A DNA stretch of 64,000 nucleotides from Lolium rigidum (Eukaryota; Streptophyta; Magnoliopsida; Poales; Poaceae), in the NCBI RefSeq assembly GCF_022539505.1, contig NC_061514.1, forward strand, positions 38,097,769-38,161,768. The letters run 5' to 3'. This document shows, piece after piece, positions 1-10,888 of this stretch. Numbering within the stretch: the stretch's first letter is position 1; the number at the start of each line of letters is the position of its first letter. The notes under the pieces were generated by a model, which was not told the DNA's origin, did not search any database, and saw only the letters and a program-made list of their open reading frames with translations. The position numbers were made by a program, and so were the translations under genes.

Positions 1-575
1 CTCTTTCCGTGTGCCATTCGGAGTAATTAATCATCATATTATCAAGAAGCTTTGTTGCGTCGCCTAGAGTGATGGACATAAAGGTACCTCCAGCAGCTGA
101 ATCCAATAAGTTCCGCGAAGAAAAATTCAGTCCTGCATAAAAGGTTTGGATGATCATCCAAGTAGTCAGTCCATGGGTTGGGCAATTTTTGACCAAAGAT
201 TTCATTCTTTCCCATGCTTGTGCAACATGCTCATTATCCAATTGTTTAAAATTCATTATGCTACTTCTCAAAGATATAATTTTAGCAGGAGGATAATATC
301 TACCAATAAAAGCATCCTTGCATTTAGTCCATGAATCAATACTATTCTTAGGCAGAGATAGCAACCAATCTTTAGCTCTTCCTCTTAATGAGAAAGGAAA
401 CAATTTTAATTTTATAATGTCACCATCTACATCCTTATACTTTTGCATTTCACATAATTCAACAAAATTATTAAGATGGGCAGCAGCATCATCAGAACTA
501 ACACCAGAAAATTGCTCTCTCATAACAAGATTCAGTAAAGCAGGTTTAATTTCAAAGAATTCTGCTGTAGTAGCA
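1..575 (-). mobile_element. Ty3/gypsy gag fragment, antisense, cut by the gap
   Basis: Read on the minus strand this encodes part of a retrotransposon gag domain. Recognisable pieces are a segment like ALLNLVMREQFSG, then FPFSLRGRAKDWL, then CKDAFIGRYYPPAK, and near the low-coordinate end TWMIIQTFYAGLN. This order is that of the Retrotrans_gag domain of Athila-like gypsy elements. Nothing after the gag core is visible, because the window starts here and the fragment ends at the N gap. It may not be physically adjacent to what follows the gap. Confidence 0.8.
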
Positions 576-675
576 NNNNNNNNNNNNNNNNNNNNNNNNN
601 NNNNNNNNNNNNNNNNNNNNNNNNNNNNNNNNNNNNNNNNNNNNNNNNNNNNNNNNNNNNNNNNNNNNNNNNNNN
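576..675. other. assembly gap (100 N)
   Basis: A run of exactly 100 N. A round number like this normally marks a gap of unknown size, so linkage across it should not be assumed. Confidence 0.99.
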
Positions 676-719
676 CCTAGCCTACAATCCATAGGCATTG
701 ACAAGTTGATACCTTGTCA
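676..719 (+). mobile_element. terminal 44 bp of an LTR (same family as 38853-39143)
   Basis: The sequence from CCTAGCCTACAATCC to ACCTTGTCA matches the last 44 bp of the LTR-like insertion ending at 39143, with one visible difference (TTGATACC versus TTAATACC). It ends in CA and is followed by sequence unlike that after 39143, so this is a second insertion of the same LTR family. The rest is lost in the gap. Confidence 0.7.
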
Positions 720-958
720 CATACATTGTGGGGGAGTTTTCTCTATATATATTGGTTCTACTCACATCCATTGCATTTGTTGTAGTTGTGTGAGTAGAGC
801 CGGTTTTGATATGGACTAGTTGCTTTGTGTTACTTGACCATATCAAATACAACCTCTTGTATACAACTTATTCTCGGATAAGTTGCGTACTTGTCACTAA
901 TATTCATTATATAAACCCTCTTATTGTGGTTGTCATCAATTACCAAAATGGGGGAGAT
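720..958 (+). mobile_element. 3' internal end of a copia element, with polypurine tract
   Basis: Non-coding sequence leading directly to the motif AAAATGGGGGAGAT, which is followed at once by the LTR start TGTAAGGG. This is the usual polypurine tract/LTR junction of sirevirus-like copia elements in grasses; the same arrangement occurs at 40537-40552. Upstream parts of the element are missing, replaced by the LTR fragment at 676-719. Confidence 0.75.
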
Positions 959-2654
959 TGTAAGGGTACATTGCCCCTATGTGTGTTTTTGGTAATTAAT
1001 GACAACCCCTATGGACTAATGTTTTCATTGTGTTTATATGAAGGAATATTCCATAGGTACTACTTGCTCTCCATGTGTTGGATTCAAGTATGGATGCCAT
1101 GAAGATAAAGGTATACCTTGTGTATTGGCATCAAGATCATCGGTATGAAGATATATATGTGATATGATCAAGAAGAAGAAATGAAGATGGAGTTCTTATG
1201 TGGAACTCAATATTAGCCATGCTCTATCTTATGTGAGTATGAGAAGATACAAGGTTGAGTTGGGCAAGTTCAAGATGAGCATCTTGAGTGAATCACATGC
1301 TTGAAGCTTGCCGTCCATTTGGTGATAATGGACATGTGAAGATGTGCATCAATGGGGTTTTCCCATCATAGTGTATGGGGGAGTATTTGTGAGTCTTCAC
1401 GGAGCAACATTGATCAAGTGAGCCATTCCGGCTTGAGTGAAGCTTGAAGAGTTATCATCAAGATCAAGCGGGATGCGCAAGGCAAAGGTATGGACTTGCT
1501 CCTCGCCTATCCGTCGCCTGCTGCGCGGGCTGCTGCCGCCCGGTTGCTGGGCCGGCCAGACCAGGCTGCCGACCGGGCTCCTCAGCGCCCAGGCCGGTCG
1601 GCCGGCCTGGCAGCCGGCTGGGCACCTTTTCCTGGCCGTTTTTCTTGTCTTTTTCTCTGTTTTTCCCCCCCCCAACGGTTATTTTTCTCCCTAAACTATA
1701 AATAGCCCTTCTTCCACCTTGAGCAACTAGTTCTTCTCTCTCTCTCACCTCCATTGTTGCTATTTGAAGAACTTGCTCTCCCTCTTGTTTCCTCCAACCA
1801 TTCTTGCTCATATTTGAGGATTTGAGAGAGGGGATCTAGATCTACACTTCCACCAAACCATTTCTTCTCTAAGTGAGGGAATCTCTTGGGATCTAGATCT
1901 TGGAGTCTTTGGTTGACTTTCCCCCTTGTTCTTCCTCTCCAATCTCATCCTAGCATTCGTTGCTTTGGTGGGATTTGAGTGTGAAGGACTTGAACACCTC
2001 CGGTGTTCTTGCTTTGCATCATTGCATAGTGTTGAGCTCTCCACCACGATTTGTTCGAGTGAGAGACCGTGAGCTTGTTACTCTTGGAGGGTGACCTCCT
2101 AGTTGGCTTGGTTGGTGTCCCGGTGATCTCTTCGTGGAAGATTGTGAAGGGGCCCGAGCTTCTCCTTCGTGGAGCTTGTGAAGTGGTTGTGGAGCTTGCC
2201 ATCTCCGGAGCGGAGGAAAAGCTAACCATAAGGAAAGGGCCATAATCCTTCGTGGGTGTGGTTCGGAGAATAGGGTGAGCCTTCGTGGCGCGGGGAATCC
2301 TTCGTGGGACCTCCACTCCTCCAAACGTGACGTACCTTGTTGCAAAGCAAGGGAACACGGGAATACATCCTCGTCTCCGCGTGCCTCGGTTATTTCTATA
2401 CCCGAGCTCTCTTTCCTTGTGATAGCCATCGTGCTTGAAGTACATATACCTTGCTATCACTTGTGCTACATATATCTTGTGCCTATCTTGCTTAGCTCTA
2501 GTTGCTATTGTTACACTTAGTTGAGCTTAGCATATTTAGGGTTTGTGCTTGTAAACTAAACGATAGTTTAATTCCGCATTCTTACAAGACAAATCCGCAA
2601 TAGTTTTTAATTGCCTATTCACCCCCCCCCTCTAGGCGACATCTCGATCTTTCA
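959..2654 (+). mobile_element. 3' LTR of a sirevirus-like copia element
   Basis: About 1.7 kb from TGTAAGGG (959) to CTTTCA (2654). The end, with a CACCC(n)TCTAGGCGAC stretch just before it, is typical of the copia LTR that precedes an ATTGGTATCAGAGC primer site. Inside are a GC-rich palindromic block (about 1505-1625), a TATA box at 1696 and a block (2225-2385) shared with the inverted LTR at 40984-42171, showing that the two families are related. No matching 5' LTR is in the window. Confidence 0.8.
1696..1704 (+). promoter_or_regulatory. TATA box in the copia LTR
   Basis: CTATAAATAG lies about 740 bp into the LTR and immediately downstream of a GC-rich palindromic block. It is followed by CT-rich leader sequence, as expected of the U3/R boundary. 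Confidence 0.6.
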
Positions 2655-4821
2655 AACCCGAACTCGATCTTGTTTCACTAGATCGATTCTGCATTTTTTC
2701 TCATGGTTGCCGCGAGGAGGATAATTCTCTCGATATTTATCCCTACTGCTACATCCTCGACAATGGTGGTCATACCTTTGGCTCCACAGTGACGTTGACC
2801 AGGTTGTTCGGTTGTTTTTTCCTAAAATACTGGTGTTGGTACTCTTCCTCTACTGATGTTTGTTGATTACTTTAATGGTTACATGTCTACATGTAGCCTT
2901 TCTATTGGAGCTCAAATTAAAATTATGTGAGAACCTTCGTTGGTATTTACATGTCCGTGGTTTGGCATCTATGTCATTCTTCTATCATTGCCTTTAGAGA
3001 ATTATAGGACTGCAGATTAAAAGAAAAAAAGAGTTTGAGGACCTCAGAGATTTGATCTTTATTTTTGAATTTATTTTGTAATCACCGGAGACAATTTATA
3101 TATTTATACCATGTATTTTTCATTACTATAAATATACCATGGTATTGACTATCAAGAAAACGCACAACAAAATAGCAACACTTTTTTGAAGCGTAAACAC
3201 CGGGAAATGCTCCAACTGCAATTTCATATATTACAATAGGATTTATGTACAAAGGTATTTACATCCATTTACAAAAGGAGAATATTGAAAAAAGGGGGGA
3301 AACTTTAGCGTTGACCTTGCAAGCAATCCTTAAAATGTTGGGAGTTCTTTTTGTTCTTAATTCTGTGGCTAAGAAGCCCTAATTCCTGAAAATATATTGC
3401 CTTCCAGCTATTGAAGCTTGGTTCTTTATTATAGAAGACTTTCTATTCCTAACTATCAAAACTACAACATTTAAGCAACAATACTTCAAAACTAGAACAT
3501 AGAAATTGCATGCATCAGACTAATTAAGTTGTGTGAAAATGTTCAAGCAACTATCCACCTAGTTTTGAAAGTGGGTGGTTCCCATGTCTCTTGGACACGG
3601 TAACACCACCATTAGAGTTGTAACATTCGTCTGCCATGCGTCTACAAATGTATGCAAAATAAAAAGAGCATCAAGCTCAACAACCATGTATATAATTAAG
3701 ATACATTGTTGTGACCGTAGACGAGTTGAACACACCAAAGAAAATTTGTGCAAAATACAAGGCTGACTCGGAGAATGGGATGGCATACCAGATCAAGTGG
3801 CAGATGATGTTTGATCAACTTGATGCGGGGAATAATGATCAGGTGTCTCTTGATCATGTTCAAAATGAGGATGACACAGAGCATAACAATGATCAAGCAA
3901 AACAATGAAGTGGAAAAGTAAATTTTGGGGGAAAAGGAGAGGAAAACTTACTGCATAGAAGAGGGACTCACAACATGCACCGAAGGAGTATGAGGCCTGA
4001 AGAAAAGATCTAAAGTTGTTGATGAAAATGGGTCATTGATGACCGTACAATATTGATAAATTTCTAATAATAGCCACTTGTACTAACTTGGAAACTTTTG
4101 CATCACTTTATTTCTAAGCATATGGTAGCAAGTCATGATCCAACTCATTTGTGAGTCACTTTAGTTTACAGAATATGACAACAAGTAAGTCTATTCTAAA
4201 TTTTCTAATCATTTCACTATTGTTTTTTTGTCTCAATTAGACATTACTGATATGTTTATCAATTGTGCAAATGAAAAAGGTTCCCATGTGTTTGGGCATA
4301 GATATGCAATTCCTGCATCAGGAAGTGCAACCACTGCACTAGTACTTGGACAACAGCAAGAGCCAGAGCTAGAGGAATCGGAAGAACTGCAAGATAAATA
4401 ATAATGGTTGTTGCACCATCATCACGAAGAGGAAGAATAGAGAGGTGAGACGGGGAGGGGGCATGAAGCAAGGTCAATGGATTCTAGCTGGAGATGAGGG
4501 AGCATCTACATCATAACTAATATATGAGTTTCGGAGTGCTGAGATAAACACCACAACTAAGCATTGAGAAGAACAATGTGTTCACCGGAAAAAAAGAACA
4601 ATGTGTTATGAAAATGCTTTTGGAGATAATAAGTTGTTAAAACTTTGTCGTGTGTGTGGTAAATTTTGTTGGCTGCATGTAATTAGCTAATGGAATATCT
4701 TTTGGCTTAAACATTTTAAGTTTATTGGCAGTTTTCATCACTAACTTACATATGTATTGTTTGCTCACTTGATGCATGTTCGCATATTTAAATTCATGAT
4801 GATTCGGCGCTCCAGATTGTA
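2655..4821. other. AT-rich stretch without a recognisable gene
   Basis: Both strands were read. Only short open frames occur, all under 80 codons and none with a family motif. The start of the stretch (about 2700-2800) could translate as a short protein-like string but has no continuation. No LTR ends or long repeats were recognised. It is probably decayed intergenic DNA. Confidence 0.5.
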
Positions 4822-5052
4822 GAGTTCCATCTGTTTCGATTTATAAGTCCTCCTTAAATTTGAGCCAAACTTTGATCATAATTTTTAGTAACAAAATGTG
4901 TTATATGACAAAAAATATTGTATTACTGAAAAATTCATTCAGTAAAAATCCAACGGTGTATTTTTTTATTTTATATAAAATCTATCTAGTTAAATTTAAG
5001 ACTAAAAGTAGACTCAAAAATCGATGGGACATGTAAATCTTAACGGAGGGAA
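4822..5052. mobile_element. Stowaway-type MITE
   Basis: About 230 bp. The left end (TTCCATCTGTTTCGATTTA) and the right end, reverse-complemented (TTCCCTCCGTTAAGATTTA), form an imperfect terminal inverted repeat of the CTCCCTCCGT type, next to TA dinucleotides. AT-rich, non-coding interior. Mariner/Stowaway elements with this terminus are common beside grass genes. Confidence 0.65.
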
Positions 5053-5353
5053 TATCCATATATTTAGGGCCAGCCATTTGACGCGCATTTGGTACCATCG
5101 GCACTTTGGGAAGATGATACGGCCTGGAGTAGGTGCACATACAGAAGAACCAAAATTCTGTGAGAACCGGGTGGTGATCTCCTCATACCACGTGACTTTA
5201 AGCATACAATAAATCAAATATGTCAAATACCATGAGGTGAAATATCAAAATGTTAATAGTGAACATAGCTACATTCAATCTAGTTTACAAAATAAGCGTA
5301 CCATTTTGTAAAAAAATGGTCCATGAAACCAAGTTGTAAAAAAAAAGATAACA

Positions 5354-6715
5354 TTATCTTGGAGTTGTGTTTAGAAATTCCGAGAATGCACATGTGACAC
5401 AGTCTAGTTTGGAATGACTGGCTCTCTCCGAATAATATGGTTCAAGTATTTGCACCATCTTGTTTTCAAGGTCAACACCAAGCATCCATGCCTTCTTACC
5501 ATGACCGTGCAGCTTTGTCATGAGGTAGACGACATGGTCACCATTGAGGCTAAGGGTCGGGTACGCTGTTGCCAGGTTCCCTAGTGTTGATTTTCCATAA
5601 CCATCAACTAGTTGAGGCAACAACATAAGATGTTTTCGGTTGTTGGCCAAGATATCATTAACATGAACACAGTGCCCCTTGCGCCAGTAGTTCCAGGAAA
5701 TATGCCTGTAACACGTCCGGATCTTCCAACCATCAGGGATATAAATGATCTGCTCGCCCGGCACTTCCAGAAAAGCCTCGTGCGGGAGGAGGAGCAGATC
5801 CCGGTCATACATCTTGTCTAGAGTATCAAGATCCTTTGTCACCTTGAACGTGTTACCAAAATTATCGTCGACATCAACGACCTCCCGTCTGACATAATGT
5901 TCCATCTCGACGAACTTGATGACACCATTGCTGGCAGTAACATCCCGGACTGGCTTTGGGTCGCCCACCCGGGGCAAGTTGAAAGCAGGCTTGGGGAGCG
6001 GGATCAGATATATGAAAGGGTCATCCGCAAGGATGTTGGAAACGATAACACCACGCCAGAGGTCGACCCATCCTACCATGCCTCCTCCAAGCGAGACCAC
6101 CTTGTGAGGTTCAGCAAACAGGTCCTCTTCCCTTATCTGATTAGCAGGCGCCTGCACCTGCATTGTCCTGGTGATCCACTTCCTCGTCTTGGATGAGAAG
6201 ATGCTGAGGTCATAGTATGTAATGGTAGATGCGAGAGACAGATGGGCGAGGAGGAAATGGCCGTCGTCGCGCACCACCATGCTGACATTACACTCTGTAT
6301 TCCTCGTACCCGGAGGAGGAGGACCCGGGATGGGTTCGAGCGACGATTGGTTGCCTCGGCCAGCTTTGTAGATGAAGTACTCGACGGTGCTGCCCGAGTC
6401 GCCGGTGAAGGCGAACAGTAGGAGGGCGAGGTCCTTGTCCGAGAATACAACCTGGGGCTCAACGGCCAAGTGCTGGGTAGGTCCATGAACGCAGAAGTGG
6501 GAGAGTGACGGCGGATCGGCGAGGCAGAAGGTGACCTTTACGGTGTGGCCGGTGGTGCTTGACGTGGCCGTGGCGGTGGTGGCGTTCTCGAGGTCGGCCA
6601 AGTATGCCTTCCTGTCGAGGAGAACCCAGGCGGGATAGCAAGTGGGGATGCTGGCGGCGGCGGCAGAGTTGATTCTTGGGGGCTGAAAGGACGAGGAAAG
6701 GAACGATCCCCTCAT
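5354..6715 (-). CDS. DUF1618 domain protein, intact and intronless
   Basis: A 453-residue uninterrupted reading frame. The family hallmark, WVDLWRG, is at residues 216-222, preceded by a conserved N-terminal beta-rich half (CVHGPTQHLA at 75-84, VEYFIYKAGRG at 111-121) and followed by a C-terminal segment ending in MLGVDLENKMVQILEPY (411-427). DUF1618 proteins form a large family in grasses, often single-exon and clustered; their biochemical role is unknown, and no signal peptide or membrane segment is evident here. The start ATG at 6715 follows a leader with a TATA-like motif some 66-75 bases upstream, and no better start lies in frame. The gene stands alone between a MITE and a LINE tail. 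Its intactness in decayed surroundings suggests a functional or recently functional gene. Confidence 0.85.
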   Translation of the reverse strand: MRGSFLSSSFQPPRINSAAAASIPTCYPAWVLLDRKAYLADLENATTATATSSTTGHTVKVTFCLADPPSLSHFCVHGPTQHLAVEPQVVFSDKDLALLLFAFTGDSGSTVEYFIYKAGRGNQSSLEPIPGPPPPGTRNTECNVSMVVRDDGHFLLAHLSLASTITYYDLSIFSSKTRKWITRTMQVQAPANQIREEDLFAEPHKVVSLGGGMVGWVDLWRGVIVSNILADDPFIYLIPLPKPAFNLPRVGDPKPVRDVTASNGVIKFVEMEHYVRREVVDVDDNFGNTFKVTKDLDTLDKMYDRDLLLLPHEAFLEVPGEQIIYIPDGWKIRTCYRHISWNYWRKGHCVHVNDILANNRKHLMLLPQLVDGYGKSTLGNLATAYPTLSLNGDHVVYLMTKLHGHGKKAWMLGVDLENKMVQILEPYYSERASHSKLDCVTCAFSEFLNTTPR

Positions 6716-6780
6716 GGCGACCGGCGAAGATCGGATTTGAGATCGAGCTAGTGTTCCCTTCCAATGAACGAGACGATGAC

Positions 6781-6790
6781 TTTTATGTAT
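6781..6790 (-). promoter_or_regulatory. possible TATA box of the DUF1618 gene
   Basis: On the minus strand the sequence reads ATACATAAAA, about 66-75 bases upstream of the start codon at 6715. Position and composition fit a plant TATA element, but this is inference from spacing only. Confidence 0.35.
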
Positions 6791-7088
6791 TCGGTAGATC
6801 GTTCATTGGGTTTCGACCCGGAGTCCGGGAAGGAGGCGGATGCGACTGCGGCCGAAGGAGACCGGACGACTTACGGCGCCGCTTAATTCCTGCTGTGTGT
6901 GCAACTGTGCATTGATTTTTTTTTTCATGTATAATGATTTGATTCAGTCCGAAATTTCAGTCGATAATAATTCTAATCTAAAATTTAGAAAATGAAGATA
7001 CCGCTTAAAATGAAAGTGTTTGCATGATATCTTCGTCGTGGGGTCATCCTCATTAAAGATAATCTTGCCAAACACAACTCTTTTTTCA

Positions 7089-7605
7089 GTGTAAGTTTGC
7101 TAGGTCTATATGGTTAGCTGTCCAAATAGAGTCTACCTTATACCCACCGAGTAGTGTGTTGCTAATATATTGGCAATTGGCTTAATATGTGGTTGTTAGG
7201 TTTAAGCGTCTTATTAGGACGAGAGCAATAATTGCTGTTATTTGGTCGCTGTGGCTATGTAGAAATGACAAGATTTTCAATAATATTTTTTTTCTCTCTT
7301 ATGCAGATTATATATCGGTGCACAGCTACGCTTTGCTCATGGGTGCCACTTCAGCAGGTGGAACATCGAGACCTCTTTACAGAGGTATCTTCACGGTTGG
7401 AGGATACAACGAGGGATATTTTTTCTCAACATAGGTGACAGCGTGATCTTCCCGTGGATCTAACTAGCTAGTTTTTTTTTATCGAAAACTTTGAATTTTT
7501 GTCGTCAGATTTATTGATGTTTTGTAACAAATATTTATGCGGTTGTTATGCAAAATCCAGATATATTGCTTAAAGTAATAAAGTGCCATTTTCGAGAAAA
7601 AAAAA
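7089..7605 (+). mobile_element. 3' end of a LINE
   Basis: Frameshifted remains of the C-terminal part of a plant LINE reverse-transcriptase ORF: VIWSLWLCRNDKIFNN in one frame (about 7230-7280) and HRDLFTEVSSRLEDTTRDIF in another (about 7360-7425). These are the usual end of the zf-RVT region in grass LINEs. A short non-coding tail ends in AATAAAGTGCC and an A-run at 7598-7605, which is the likely poly(A) end of the insertion. Confidence 0.7.
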
Positions 7606-7845
7606 CTCGTTTCTTGTCGTGGTTTTGCAGCTTTTTTTTTCCTAGAGCACGTTACAAGGCACGTGCGACAGGAATTGCTTAGTTCACTCGAATAACAGCT
7701 AGGCCGCCATGGCCGCTAGGGCGTGGCATGGCGTGATGCCTGGCCGTGTCACACGTGTATATTTTTGTAAAAAAATCCAGCACTTACCGTGTATATTTTT
7801 TTTAATTTTTTTTTGTATGTGGTCTACACAAAAATCCGATCATTA

Positions 7846-8539
7846 GAGCATCTCCAGCCGCGTCCCCCAAACAGCGCCGAGTTTAGCGTTTTGGGATGTG
7901 TTTTCTTCGTGCCGCGTTTAGAGGACGTCGCTCCCCAGCCGCGTCCCCCAAACAGAATTTGAGAATTTTAAATTTTAATCGAAAACAGTCGAATTCATTC
8001 AAACTTGCTATATATTACATATATTTGAATGAAATTTGATGAAATTTAAACCTAAACCCTAATCTACTAGTACTTGCGGCGGTCATAGGGGTCGTAGTAC
8101 TAATGGAAGTTGTACATGTCGTCGACGACGACGTCATGCTTGCCGCGCTCGTCGGGCTCGTCGACAGGCTCGTCCTTCACCGCGCCGCTTAGCCCAGCTT
8201 CGCCGTCGTTGGTGAGGTCAACACGAGGCATCCCAACGTCGCGGATGGACATGGTGATCGCCATGTCGAGGTTGCCCCTCCATGGTTCATTGTCGTTCAA
8301 CGACACCATGTACGCCGCGTGCAACCTAGGGCAGTCCTCAGGGTCATCGCTGCTGGCAATGAGTCGCTGCCGCCGCTCGTACTCCGCCATCTTCGCGGCT
8401 TCCTCGTCGTACTCCTCCTTCACCTCCGGCTTCGGGACGAGGAGGGGGCCGCCGGCGCGCCTCTGCTGTTGCCGCGCCGGTTCGCGGATGTTGACGTTGC
8501 TGCCGCCGCGCCTCCGAATCGCGGGCGGCGTCGCGTACT
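7846..8539. mobile_element. left half of a GAGCATCTCC-ended element, split by CACTA
   Basis: After TTA (7843-7845) the sequence begins GAGCATCTCCAGCCGCGTCC. The presumed other end lies at about 46441-46470, where TTTGGGGCACGCGGCTGGGAATG resembles the reverse complement of the left end. TTA plus GAGCATCTCC is the style of PIF/Harbinger-related grass elements. Without the CACTA insertion the element would be about 1.7 kb. The right end is degenerate and no matching TTA is clear there, so the class is tentative. Confidence 0.5.
8100..8536 (-). pseudogene. C-terminal part of a transposon-associated protein
   Basis: Minus-strand open frame: an acidic, coiled-coil-prone stretch (MKEEYDEEAAKMAEYERR), then SLNDNEPWRGNLDMAI and an acidic tail ending in DDMYNFH. 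It continues the protein whose N-terminal part is on the minus strand at 45422-46000; the break is the CACTA insertion with duplication ACT. Proteins of this layout, with low-complexity linker and charged C-terminus, are frequent in Triticeae repeats, but I know of no assigned function. Without the other half it cannot be expressed intact. Confidence 0.5.
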
Positions 8540-8795
8540 CACTACTAGGAAAAGGGCTACTGCCGGCGCACCTGTTTTCCCTACTACCGGCACACCAGAG
8601 CCTGCTGGTGGGAACGGGCCGGTGGTAACTGACTACTGTCGGCGCACCTGCATGTGCGCCAATGGTAGCTCAGTTAATGTCGGCGAACTGGGCATGCTGC
8701 GCCGGCAGTACTTGTGTACCGATGGTGCACAGGCTGGTGCGCCGGCAGTAGGGCAGTAAGCAGTGCGCGTGTGCTGTGCGCCGGCGGTATAATTA
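8540..8795. repeat. left subterminal repeats of the CACTA element
   Basis: At least seven partly degenerate copies, on both strands, of a motif like TGCCGGCGCACC / GTGCGCCGGCAGTA, for example near 8563, 8639, 8698 and 8738. In En/Spm-type elements such subterminal arrays bind the element-encoded regulatory protein; that role is inferred here from the family. Confidence 0.8.
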
Positions 8796-9061
8796 GAAAA
8801 TCTTTTTTACATCATTTTCCAGTATTACAATGCATATTTATATCATCCAACACAGTAGATATTTATACATCAGTACACATGCAATATGAAAAGCACATAG
8901 AGCCAAGTCTCATTTTGGTATCAATACACAAATAGTTAAGTCTCGTTTCGAAATCTTAATTCATACAACACACATGCAACACCGAACGACGAAGTTTCAC
9001 AAAGTTAGAAGTCTCGGTACATAGTCACAAGTGTCATACACCTCACAATGTAGCTACTAAC

Positions 9062-9322
9062 CTAAACTACAATCACATAAAACATGACCATGGTCACGAT
9101 GAGCATCATCACGAAGGCCATGGTCTTCATCCAGTTCCTCCTCATCTCTCTCATCTCTCCCGCTAGATAACGCGCGTATCTTCATTCCGCCTCCACCCTA
9201 GTGAGGTATCCTTTGTAGATGTTGCCGCTGGAACGGTGCACCTGTCTCCGACAGTCCTCCCAGTCGTCGTAGACTCCAGAAACCCTCCCCTTGTACACGA
9301 CATATGTCTTCGGCATCTCCAT
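9062..9322 (-). pseudogene. CACTA-borne small protein with RNase H1 N-terminal-like domain, one stop
   Basis: Reading the minus strand from the ATG at 9322 gives 86 codons with one in-frame stop at codon 47. Residues 4-44 (PKTYVVYKGRVSGVYDDW..., with C24RRQVH and GNIYKGYLTRVEA) have the form of the Cauli_VI / RNase H1 N-terminal domain, which binds RNA-DNA hybrids. After the stop the same frame continues with a basic segment and a hydrophobic C-terminus of about 20 residues (TMAFVMMLIVTMVMFYVIVV), like a tail anchor. ORFs of this design occur in Triticeae CACTA elements (from memory). The single TGA makes it a recent pseudogene. Confidence 0.65.
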
Positions 9323-9413
9323 GCACAAGACAAATAAAACGTCAGTACCAAATAATAGATGATATATCTACTTGCAACATATAAGTATATATGAGAAGTA
9401 AAGCACGAGTGTA

Positions 9414-10075
9414 GTGACCAAACATTCTAATCATCGGCGTACTCCAATAAGAGTCAAGTAGTATCAAGTAGATAGCATATGCCTCATACTTTGTTGGTCA
9501 AAACAAATATTAACATTCAGGGATGGAGTCAGTGAGGCTAGGTAGGATGCATAAGAGATTGATATTTGTGGCCATCACACCAGGCTCACTGGCTCCACCC
9601 CTGAGTGTACGAGTGACCAAACATTCTAATCATCGGCGTACTCCAATAAGAGCCAAGTAGTATCAAGTAGATAGCATATGCCTCATACTTTATTGGTCGA
9701 AACAAATATTAACATTCAGGGATGGGGTAAGCGAAGCCAAGTAGGATGCACAACAGATTGATATTTGCATCATCACACTAGGTTCGCTCACCCTACCCCA
9801 GAGTGTAGTGACTAAACATTCTAATCATCGGCCAATGCAATTAAGAAATGCCAACTCAAATAAGAGATAAGTAATATGAACTAAATAGCATGCCTCATAC
9901 TTTGTTGATCGAAACAAATATTAACATTCATGGATGGAGTTGATGAGGCCAGGTAGGATGCACAAGAGATTGATATTTGTGGCCATCACACCAGGCTCAC
10001 TGGCTCCACCCCTGAGTGTACGAGTGACCAAACATTTTAATCATCGGCAAACTCCAAATACGAGCCAAGTAAGGG
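9414..10075. repeat. three and a partial copy of a ~200-bp tandem repeat, each with a hairpin
   Basis: Copies begin at GTGAC(C/T)AAACATTCTAATCATCGG at 9414, 9613 and 9808, with a partial copy from 10024 (spacings 199, 195 and 216). Each full unit contains a pair of inverted arms around 45-60 bp; in unit 1 they are CAGGGATGGAGTCAGTGAGG and CTCACTGGCTCCACCCCTG. The arms resemble hAT-type MITE termini (CAGGGGTGGAGC), so the unit may have formed by duplication of a MITE plus flank. No coding sequence. Confidence 0.75.
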
Positions 10076-10504
10076 TCGAGTAAATTAAAATAATTAAGAT
10101 AAACACGCCATAATCTAGAAATATATACCAAAGTAAATGGAAATAATTAAGATAACATGGTGTGTCTGATTCCAACGAGTAACGAATTACTAGACGCAAG
10201 CTAACAAGTTCACATGCACATCTGTACAAACTAAATAAAAGCGACAAGTCGATCGGACCAGAATACATACCAATTACAGTACGCAAGTTCATCAACGTAT
10301 CGTTCAAGCTAAGCAAAAGAGTTCCCGTCGTAGAATCAGATTGTAGGCCGGGGGAATGGAAGGCAACCCTCCATCGAGTTGAATGGCCTGTCCTCACGCG
10401 ACATCTCCAAGCGGAGTTCTAGCTCGTCATTAGATGGTAGACTGTGGCCGTATAAGAACACGCTAGACCTAGTGCAGACATCCTACTGAATTATCGTGCA
10501 AATC

Positions 10505-10888
10505 GTCTGTTGGATTATCGAAAAGTGTTCAACTAACGAAAGTTAGATAATAACCTGGGGCAAATGCTCAAAATTTGGCAGCTCAAAATTACGTTATGGC
10601 TGGGAATACGAATTTTTACGGTGATAACACATAACCTATTTTCAGGACAATAACTTCCCCAAATCTTACTTTCCTCCTATTAGAGGCTATTCTTGGTACA
10701 AAAACGAAATAAAAATGATAAGGAGAGGTTATTACAGAGGTAATAACTTCCAAGACTCAACAAAAGAAAAATTACAGAAATAAAACATGGGTTATCTTCT
10801 AATAGTGCTTTTCTTTACCGCCTTTCAGCTAGGCGCAGTAGTTTGAGAAGATACTCATATAAGAAATATGAATTGAAGTAAACGAGAG
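10505..10888 (-). mobile_element. gypsy element C, 3'-ward remnant (truncated)
   Basis: Non-coding internal sequence of a gypsy element in minus orientation. It shares GATAAGGAGAGGTT and CGCCTTTCAGCTAGGCGC with the interior of element B (about 20955 and 21058), and its low-coordinate end resembles, reverse-complemented, element A near 24095-24150. It joins 30566-30857 once element A (duplication GAGAG) is removed. Element C has no 3' LTR: it stops at about 10505 against CACTA sequence. Confidence 0.65.

Noticed and set aside
3575..3908. Overlapping frames of 63-75 codons on both strands between 3559 and 3908.
   Set aside because: Short, overlapping on opposite strands, no motif, in an AT-rich spacer; not enough to call a gene.
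9414..10075. A CRISPR-like array.
   Set aside because: Units are about 200 bp with diverged copies and a eukaryotic transposon context; no short direct repeats with unique spacers are present anywhere in the window.
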